Shown here piece after piece: positions 58,917 to 64,000 of a DNA stretch of 64,000 nt (its first letter is position 1; each line of letters starts with the position of its first letter). This DNA comes from Bradyrhizobium sp. dw_411 (GTDB taxonomy: Bacteria > Pseudomonadota > Alphaproteobacteria > Rhizobiales > Xanthobacteraceae). The position numbers and the translations under genes were made by a program. The notes beneath the pieces were generated by a model, which saw nothing but the letters and a program-made list of their open reading frames with translations, did no database searches and was not told the DNA's origin. Location: positions 1 through 64,000 of the forward strand of contig NZ_JAAVUY010000016.1 in assembly GCF_018449695.1 (NCBI RefSeq), read 5' to 3'.

Positions 58917-59954
58917 ATGCGCTTGAGCCTGATTGCCCGCGTGGCTTGTATCCTGGTCACGTCATTGATAACGGGCTCGTTTGCGCAAGCGCAGACCGTC
59001 GAAAAGACGAAAGTGGTCATTGCCGTATCGGGGCCGCCCGCGCAGATATATTTCCTTCCGGTCGTGCTCGCCAAACGGCTGGGCTATTTTGATGCCGCCG
59101 GGGTCAATGTCGAACTGCAGCATTTCAATGCCGGCTCGAAAGCGCTGGAATCCGTCCTCGGCGGCAGCGCCGACATTGTCGCGGGCGCCTACGAGAACAC
59201 GGTGCGGATGCAGGCCAAGGGCCAGAGTATGCAAAGCGTGGTGCTGTTCGGCCGCTATCCGCAAAACGTGCTCGGAATTTCAAAGGAACAGGCTGGGAAC
59301 TACAAGTCTCCCGCCGATCTGAAAGGAAAGACGATAGGCATCACCGGCCCGGGTTCGGCGACGCAGACGTTCCTCAATCTGATATTGGCCAATGCCGGGC
59401 TGCAGCCGGGCGACGTCACCACGATCACCGTCGGCGCCGGCGCAGTTGCTGTTGCGGCGATGAAACGCCCGGGTGAACTCTACGCGATCTCGAATCTCGA
59501 TCTTGCGATCACTGAATTGACGATGGCAGGCGATATCGTTGTCGCCGTCGACAGCCGCACTGCGGAGGGGACACGGGCCGTCTATGGCGGAGAGTATGCG
59601 TCCGGCAGCCTGTATGCGCCTTCGGCGTTCCTGACCGGCAATCCCAATACCGTGCAGGCGATCGCCAATGCGATGGTGCGGACGCTGAAGTGGATGGCGG
59701 CGGCCACGCCTGATGAAATCATCGCCAAGGTGCCCCCAGACTTTTACCAGAACAACCAGGCCGTTTACCGGCAGGCGCTGCAGAATAATCTGTCGAGCTT
59801 TTCGCGCGACGGTCTGATGCCGCGCGAGGCGCCGGACAATATTTTGAAGGCGCTGTTCAAATTCGATCCTGTCATCGCCAAGGCTGACATCAAGATGTCA
59901 GCGACTTACGATAACCGGTTTGTCGAAAAGGCGCTTCAGGGTACCGGGCAATGA
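58917..59954 (+). CDS. NMT1/SsuA-type ABC transporter substrate-binding protein
   Basis: A 345-residue periplasmic protein. A signal peptide (cleavage near AQA-QTVE) precedes an NMT1/THI5-like domain: LPVVLAKRLGYFDAAGVNVEL, GSADIVAGAYENTVRMQAKG and LKGKTIGITGPGSAT. Such proteins bind nitrate, taurine, sulfonates, thiamine precursors or aromatic compounds. The start at 58917 follows GGAGTGGAG. It is 82 bp behind the enamidase-like gene on the same strand and probably cotranscribed, supporting uptake of its substrate. No permease or ATPase genes are present. Confidence 0.9.
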   Translation: MRLSLIARVACILVTSLITGSFAQAQTVEKTKVVIAVSGPPAQIYFLPVVLAKRLGYFDAAGVNVELQHFNAGSKALESVLGGSADIVAGAYENTVRMQAKGQSMQSVVLFGRYPQNVLGISKEQAGNYKSPADLKGKTIGITGPGSATQTFLNLILANAGLQPGDVTTITVGAGAVAVAAMKRPGELYAISNLDLAITELTMAGDIVVAVDSRTAEGTRAVYGGEYASGSLYAPSAFLTGNPNTVQAIANAMVRTLKWMAAATPDEIIAKVPPDFYQNNQAVYRQALQNNLSSFSRDGLMPREAPDNILKALFKFDPVIAKADIKMSATYDNRFVEKALQGTGQ

Positions 59955-60088
59955 GCCGTTATTGTTTTTAAGGCGCCCTGCATCGGGGCGCTTAACCATA
60001 CGCTCAACAATGCGCTTGACGCATTTGGCCATCACCTTTGGTCTCACTCAAAATGCAGCTAATAGGATGGGGGCTTTCGAGCTAAGCT

Positions 60089-60120
60089 CGTCATGGCCGG
60101 GCTTGACCCGGGGCATGACG
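60089..60120. repeat. short inverted repeat (CGTCATGGCCGGG type)
   Basis: CGTCATGGCCGGGCTTGACC begins the element and GGGGCATGACG ends it; the arms CGTCATG and CATGACG pair, with GCCGGG/CCCGGG partly paired inside. It is a single short unit of a repeat type common in Bradyrhizobium-like genomes, in the 200-bp gap after the NMT1-type gene. Confidence 0.65.
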
Positions 60121-60154
60121 AAAAACCGGTCGGTTCAAACGATATGGTCAAGTC

Positions 60155-60340
60155 ATGAAACAGGAAGACTTAAAGGAAATGGCGCAGCGGTGCCGGCTGA
60201 TGGCAGACACCGCCGATGAGTTCACCAAAAAGCGATTGCTCGACCTCGCTCTGAAATACGAGGCGCGATATGAAGGCCGGTCTCTGGCCTCCAAGCGGCT
60301 CAGCTCAATACCCGTCGACAGCCTGAATAAAGCTGGTTGA
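60155..60340 (+). CDS. small hypothetical protein
   Basis: A 61-residue, charged, helical protein: LKEMAQRCRLMADTADEFTKKRLLDLALKYE. This pattern (MA-x-RCR-x-MA-x-TA, then RLLDLA-x-YE) is shared by many very short proteins annotated as hypothetical in Bradyrhizobium. No signal peptide or membrane segment. Function unknown. The ribosome-binding site is weak. Confidence 0.6.
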   Translation: MKQEDLKEMAQRCRLMADTADEFTKKRLLDLALKYEARYEGRSLASKRLSSIPVDSLNKAG

Positions 60341-60377
60341 GCTGAGCGCCGGAACGGCCTTGGTAGAGATCGCAGGC

Positions 60378-60881
60378 TTACTTCAGTTGGTCTGCGACCT
60401 TGTCGAGCGCGGCCTTGATGCAAGCCTCGTCCTTTTCGCCACCGGGTGCGCCCGATGCGCCGGCGGCGCCGATCACGTCTTCTCCGACCTTGATCGGGAG
60501 CGCGCCCTGATTGGCGATCACGTTGGTCAGATGGATCAGTCCCAGCGTCGGATCGGCCTTCAGGCGGTCGACCAAAGCACCTGACGGCGCGCGGAACGTG
60601 CGCGCGGTATAGGCCTTGCGGAAACTGTTCTCGAAGGTGTGCGGGCCGGTATTGTCGCCACGCACCTGCAAGATGATTTCACCGGCGCGGCCGACCACCG
60701 TCACCGAAACCGCGTAGCCGTTGGTCTTGCATGTCGCCATGGCAGTTTGCGCGATTTCAATCGCGATGGAAGCCGTCAGGTCCTTGTGGCTGAGCAGTTC
60801 GGCGTTCGCCGGAGTGGCCGCCGAACCGATACAGACGGCGGCACAAGCCATCATGGCGTGACGAAGTTTGAAAATTGTCAT
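60378..60881 (-). CDS. secreted GlcG/HbpS heme-binding family protein
   Basis: A 167-residue periplasmic protein with a signal peptide (cleavage near ANA-ELLS) and a GlcG/HbpS domain: LTASIAIEIAQTAMATCKTNGY, VSVTVVGRAGEIILQVRGDN, then GALPIKVGEDVIGAAGASGAPGG near residue 140. Secreted HbpS relatives bind heme and sense redox stress. The start at 60881 follows AAGGGGGA. It is divergent from the SMP-30-type lactonase gene. A cytosolic paralogue is at 15112-15540. Confidence 0.9.
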   Translation of the reverse strand: MTIFKLRHAMMACAAVCIGSAATPANAELLSHKDLTASIAIEIAQTAMATCKTNGYAVSVTVVGRAGEIILQVRGDNTGPHTFENSFRKAYTARTFRAPSGALVDRLKADPTLGLIHLTNVIANQGALPIKVGEDVIGAAGASGAPGGEKDEACIKAALDKVADQLK

Positions 60882-60946
60882 GGTTTTCCCCCTTTTAAGT
60901 TTCTGTGAGACCTGCGGCCTCTTGAGACATGCTACTCTATGAGACC

Positions 60947-60960
60947 GAGTTTTATAACTC
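60947..60960. promoter_or_regulatory. small palindrome in the divergent HbpS / SMP-30 region
   Basis: GAGTT-TTAT-AACTC, perfect 5-bp arms, 35 bp before the lactonase start and 66 bp before the HbpS-type start. Its position in a divergent gap suggests an operator, but the arms are short. Confidence 0.3.
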
Positions 60961-60994
60961 AATAGCAACCGGGACCCGTGCCGGCAAAACCCGA

Positions 60995-62047
60995 ATGGAC
61001 GAAACCATGAGATCCAATCCCATCGACGGCTTCCGCATCGACCGTGACGCGATCAGCTATGTCGGACACGATCTGCAGCGCCCGGAATGTATTCTGGCCG
61101 AGCGGGACGGATCGCTCTGGAGCGCCGACGCGCGGGGAGGGGTCATGCAGATCCGGCCTGACGGGACGCAGTCGCTGATTACGCAAGCGGTCGCAGCCGA
61201 CTTTGCTTCAAAGTCGTCCGATGAAGAGCGGTTTACCGCCGGCACGCTGCCGAACGGGCTGGCGTTCGCGCCAAATGGCGACATCGTGGTGTCGAATTTC
61301 GGCACCGACCGGCTTGAACTGATGACGCGCGAAGGACACACGCGCGTTCTGGTCGATCGGATCGACGGCCAGCCGATCGGCAAGGTGAATTTCGTGCTGC
61401 GTGACAGCCGCGGCCGCTACTGGATCACGGTCTCGACCCGCATCCAGAACTGGATGAAGGCGCTTCGTCCCGATCTCGCCGACGGCTACGTGGCGCTTTA
61501 CGAGCCCGACAGCGGCAGGCTTCGCATCGTCGCCGATGGCTTTCGCTTTACGAACGAGATTCGTTTCGATGCCACTGAAGAATGGCTGTATGTGGTCGAG
61601 ACTTGCGGCCCCTGTATCACGCGTCTGCGGGCGGCCCCCGATGGCACGCTGAGCGACCGCCAGACCTTCGGGCCTAAGGATCATGGCGCGCCGATCGACG
61701 GCATTACGTTCGATGCTTACGGAAATCTGTGGGGCACCCATGTCATGGCCGACCGGATCTTCGCGCTGACGCCGGAAGGCGAATTGCGGATTTTGCTGGA
61801 CGATGCCCCGGCCGAGGCATCGAAAAGGCTGATGGACGCGTTTTACAAGGGACAAGCCACGCCGGAATTGATGCTCGCCTGCGGCGGCACGATTGCGCCG
61901 TGGATGGCGAGCCTGACGTTTTTCGGAAACGATCTGCGCCAAGTCGCGATCGGCTCGCTGCGCGGCACAAGGCTGCCGGTGTTTACCGCTCCGGTAGCAG
62001 GGCTGCCGATGGCGCATTGGAATGATGCAGTGCCGAACAGTCGTTGA
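60995..62047 (+). CDS. SMP-30/gluconolactonase/LRE-family protein
   Basis: A 350-residue six-bladed beta-propeller. GLAFAPNGDIVVSNFG (about residues 86-101), TNEIRFDATEEWLYVVETCG (about 188-207) and DGITFDAYGNLWGTHVMADR (about 232-251) give the metal-site Glu/Asn/Asp pattern of lactonases. There is no signal peptide. It would open a sugar or other lactone. Starts at 60995 and 61007 are both possible and neither has a clear ribosome-binding site. It may serve the same route as the enamidase-like cluster. Confidence 0.88.
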   Translation: MDETMRSNPIDGFRIDRDAISYVGHDLQRPECILAERDGSLWSADARGGVMQIRPDGTQSLITQAVAADFASKSSDEERFTAGTLPNGLAFAPNGDIVVSNFGTDRLELMTREGHTRVLVDRIDGQPIGKVNFVLRDSRGRYWITVSTRIQNWMKALRPDLADGYVALYEPDSGRLRIVADGFRFTNEIRFDATEEWLYVVETCGPCITRLRAAPDGTLSDRQTFGPKDHGAPIDGITFDAYGNLWGTHVMADRIFALTPEGELRILLDDAPAEASKRLMDAFYKGQATPELMLACGGTIAPWMASLTFFGNDLRQVAIGSLRGTRLPVFTAPVAGLPMAHWNDAVPNSR

Positions 62048-62347
62048 ACTGAACGAGCAGCCGGGATTCTATTTGGATGTTGATGGAGATACCGCGCCGG
62101 TCCCGTGTTGGATAAGACCGCTCATTCTCAATGTCCGTTGCTGAAGGGCGAGCGGACGAAGGCAGCGCCGTCACTCGACTTCCGCAGATGATCCGGAGCG
62201 GACGCGTCGCATTGGACTACTCACTGTTTCATTCTCAAGGAAACTATCCGTAAGCCTGCGTTTATTGACCAAGCCTGCATTTCAGCCCACACTGCTCCAA
62301 CGAGCAGGCATCGAGGTGTCTCGTGCCAGGTTCTAGCGTGGCTGCTG
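62048..62347. other. 300-bp intergenic region without a recognised gene
   Basis: The gap between the lactonase stop and the histidine kinase start. No coding frame is convincing. AAGCCTGC occurs twice 20 bases apart (near 62252 and 62272). The region is less G/C-rich by eye than the genes around it, as is the following kinase gene. Confidence 0.4.
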
Positions 62348-64000
62348 ATGATCCTCGATAATTTCATCCCTTGCGCTCGAGCTATCGGTGCCGCTTACGT
62401 GCTGGCGATATTTGCCGCGCCACCGGCAGATGCCGCCGGGATTGAAGACAAACAAATAATGATCCTTCACTCGTTCGGCCAGGATTTCAGGCCTTGGGGG
62501 GAATACGCCAGAACCATTCGCTCCGAACTTTCAAGGCAGTCGCGGTGGCCCTTGAACATTAGTGACCACCCGCTCGTGGCGGCACGATCGATCGATAAAA
62601 ATCCCGAAGTGCCCTTCGTCGAATATCTCAACGCGCTCGGTGCCCAGCGTCAGCATGACCTCATCATCGCCATCGGTGCGCCAGCGGCTGATTTCGTTCA
62701 GCGACATCGTGGCGAACTATTTCCTCAAACTCCGATCATTCTGACAGCAGTTGAGCAGCGGCGTGTTCGTTCGGACGACCTCACCGCTAATGATGCCGTT
62801 GTCGCAGTAGCTCATGACTACGCGGCTGTCTTCGAGAACATTCTTCGGCTTTTGCCTGACACGCAGACTATCGTCATTGTCAACGGGGCATCGCCGAACG
62901 AAAAGTTCTGGTTGGGTGAATTAAAGCGAGAGCTGGAACCGTTTGCAAATCGTATCAAACTGCTCTGGTACGAGGGTATGCCTTTCGAAGCCGTTTTGAA
63001 GGAGGCCGCATCGCTGGCACCAAAGTCGGCGATCTTCTGGCATTTAATGAACGTCGATGTCGCTGGCGTGGCCTATGAAGGGGATACCGGCCTGAAGAGG
63101 CTCTATGCGGTAGCAAATGCTCCGATCTTCTCCTATGACGACGGTTTTTTCGGGCGAGAGGTGGTCGGTGGGCCGATGTACTCGGTGCAGGACATCAGCC
63201 AGAAGACGGCTTCCGTTGCTGTTCGCATCCTGGCCGGAGAAAGGGCGGGCGACATACCGGTGCCTCCCACTCGGTTCGCTGCACCAAAATACGATTGGAG
63301 ACTGCTGCAACGCTGGAAAATCAACGAAAGCCTTCTTCCATCAGGTAGCCAGGTCTGGTTCCGCGAGGCGTCAGCTTGGGAGAGGTATCGCTCGTTGATA
63401 CTTCTCGTTTCGGCAGTAATGCTTGTGCAGGCGGCCTTGATCTCCGGTTTGCTCTATCAACGCCGCCGCACTCAGGCAGCCGAACTGGTTGCGCGGCAGC
63501 GGTTGACCGAACTTGCGCGCGTTAATCGCGTCTCCACCGTGGGTGAACTGACTGCAACTATCGCGCATGAGCTCAAGCAGCCTCTGGGAGCTATTCTCGC
63601 AAACGCCGAAACAATGGAGGCCATCCTCAAATCTCCTTCACCGGATTTGAATGAACTCCAAGAAATCGTTTCCGACATTTGCCGCGATGACCGGCGAGCC
63701 GACGACGTAATCGAGCGGGTTCGGGCCCTTCTGCAAAAAACACCATTTGAACCGAAGATCGTCGACCTGAATGACATTGTCGTCGAAACGCTTGAACTGC
63801 TCTCTGGCCTCACCGTATCCCGGCAGATCGAGATAGCATACTCGCGACCCCCGGAACCTTTGACCGTCAAAGGCGATCCAGTTCAGCTTCAGCAGGTTCT
63901 ATTAAATCTTATTGTCAACGGGGTCGACGCTCTCTCAAGCAAGCGGGTCTCCGAGCGACGAATCAAGATAGGGACAGCGACAGTTGACCGGCAGGCAGAA
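62348..64000 (+). CDS. sensor histidine kinase with periplasmic binding-protein-like sensor (incomplete at right edge)
   Basis: An open frame of 551 codons that runs off the window without a stop. A signal peptide (cleavage near ADAAG) is followed by a periplasmic ABC-substrate-binding-like sensor (about residues 35-345: QIMILHSFGQDFRPWGEYAR, DLIIAIGAPAADFV, IFSYDDGFFGREVVGGPMYS). A TM helix (about 349-371), the HisKA H-box TIAHELKQPLGAI with His407, and the N-box LLNLIVNGVDAL with Asn524 follow. The remaining ATPase boxes lie beyond the edge. HELKQPL marks the subgroup found in rhizobial multi-sensor kinases. A response regulator is expected to the right. Confidence 0.9.
   Translation, partial: MILDNFIPCARAIGAAYVLAIFAAPPADAAGIEDKQIMILHSFGQDFRPWGEYARTIRSELSRQSRWPLNISDHPLVAARSIDKNPEVPFVEYLNALGAQRQHDLIIAIGAPAADFVQRHRGELFPQTPIILTAVEQRRVRSDDLTANDAVVAVAHDYAAVFENILRLLPDTQTIVIVNGASPNEKFWLGELKRELEPFANRIKLLWYEGMPFEAVLKEAASLAPKSAIFWHLMNVDVAGVAYEGDTGLKRLYAVANAPIFSYDDGFFGREVVGGPMYSVQDISQKTASVAVRILAGERAGDIPVPPTRFAAPKYDWRLLQRWKINESLLPSGSQVWFREASAWERYRSLILLVSAVMLVQAALISGLLYQRRRTQAAELVARQRLTELARVNRVSTVGELTATIAHELKQPLGAILANAETMEAILKSPSPDLNELQEIVSDICRDDRRADDVIERVRALLQKTPFEPKIVDLNDIVVETLELLSGLTVSRQIEIAYSRPPEPLTVKGDPVQLQQVLLNLIVNGVDALSSKRVSERRIKIGTATVDRQAE

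Overview
The window is dense, GC-rich chromosomal DNA from an alphaproteobacterium, most likely Bradyrhizobium or a close relative (Rhodopseudomonas/Afipia group). The inference rests on gene content (MmgE/PrpD proteins, Bug-type binding proteins, GlcG/HbpS proteins, ars genes with an aquaporin), codon use strongly biased to G/C at third positions, and several families of long inverted-repeat elements between genes that are typical of that group. I see no transposase, integrase, phage gene, tRNA, rRNA or CRISPR array. The window reads as accessory metabolic chromosome, not a mobile island.

Layout. 0-11.4 kb: a catabolic block. A two-gene molybdenum hydroxylase (2Fe-2S subunit plus Mo subunit) is coupled to a ModA-like protein without a signal peptide. 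It is followed by a Bug-type binding protein, an Fbp-type binding protein, an MmgE/PrpD protein, an SDR protein, a cytosolic molybdopterin oxidoreductase and a secreted C-N amide hydrolase. 11.6-15.5 kb: a Sel1-repeat protein, a succinate-semialdehyde dehydrogenase, an enoyl-CoA hydratase and a GlcG/HbpS protein. 15.5-24.6 kb: a GlcD/GlcF-like flavin/Fe-S fusion, a GntR regulator, two paralogous class V aminotransferases flanking an MFS carrier, and a second enoyl-CoA hydratase; a glycolate/glyoxylate or 2-hydroxyacid theme. 24.7-31.4 kb: a ParD/ParE-like toxin-antitoxin pair, an isochorismatase-type hydrolase, a TIGR04222-type membrane protein with a DUF1399-like partner, small secreted proteins, a DUF3500 protein and a secreted epoxide-hydrolase-like enzyme. 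31.5-40.2 kb: a glutamate-type binding protein, a mercuric-reductase-like flavoprotein, an AraC regulator with a second Asp-nucleophile hydrolase, membrane proteins including MAPEG, a second MmgE/PrpD protein and a second ModA-like protein.

40.5-46.7 kb looks like an envelope-maintenance locus: a TetR regulator with twin palindromes, PspA, a YiaA/B protein, a three-domain lysophospholipid transporter/acyltransferase/acyl-ACP synthetase, and a lipase. 46.7-53.1 kb: a GMC oxidoreductase with its TAT-exported small subunit, an MFS carrier, a MarR regulator with DUF1398, and membrane proteins. 53.3-55.4 kb is an arsenic operon, arsR-arsI-arsC-aqpS, in which an aquaglyceroporin takes the place of an ArsB/ACR3 pump. 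55.4-62 kb holds two more ModA-like proteins, an enamidase-like amidohydrolase with an apparent CTG start, an NMT1-type binding protein, a secreted GlcG/HbpS protein and an SMP-30-type lactonase. From 62.35 kb to the right edge is an incomplete sensor histidine kinase with a periplasmic binding-protein-like sensor.

Two themes stand out. First, there are eight solute-binding proteins (four ModA-like) but not one ABC permease or ATPase gene, or TctA/TctB. Second, two small regulator genes (MarR and ArsR) have promoter-like elements placed so that transcription would start at or next to the start codon, with operator-like palindromes beside or inside the promoter. No program was run: family calls come from reading motifs, and start sites are chosen by ribosome-binding sites and family length.
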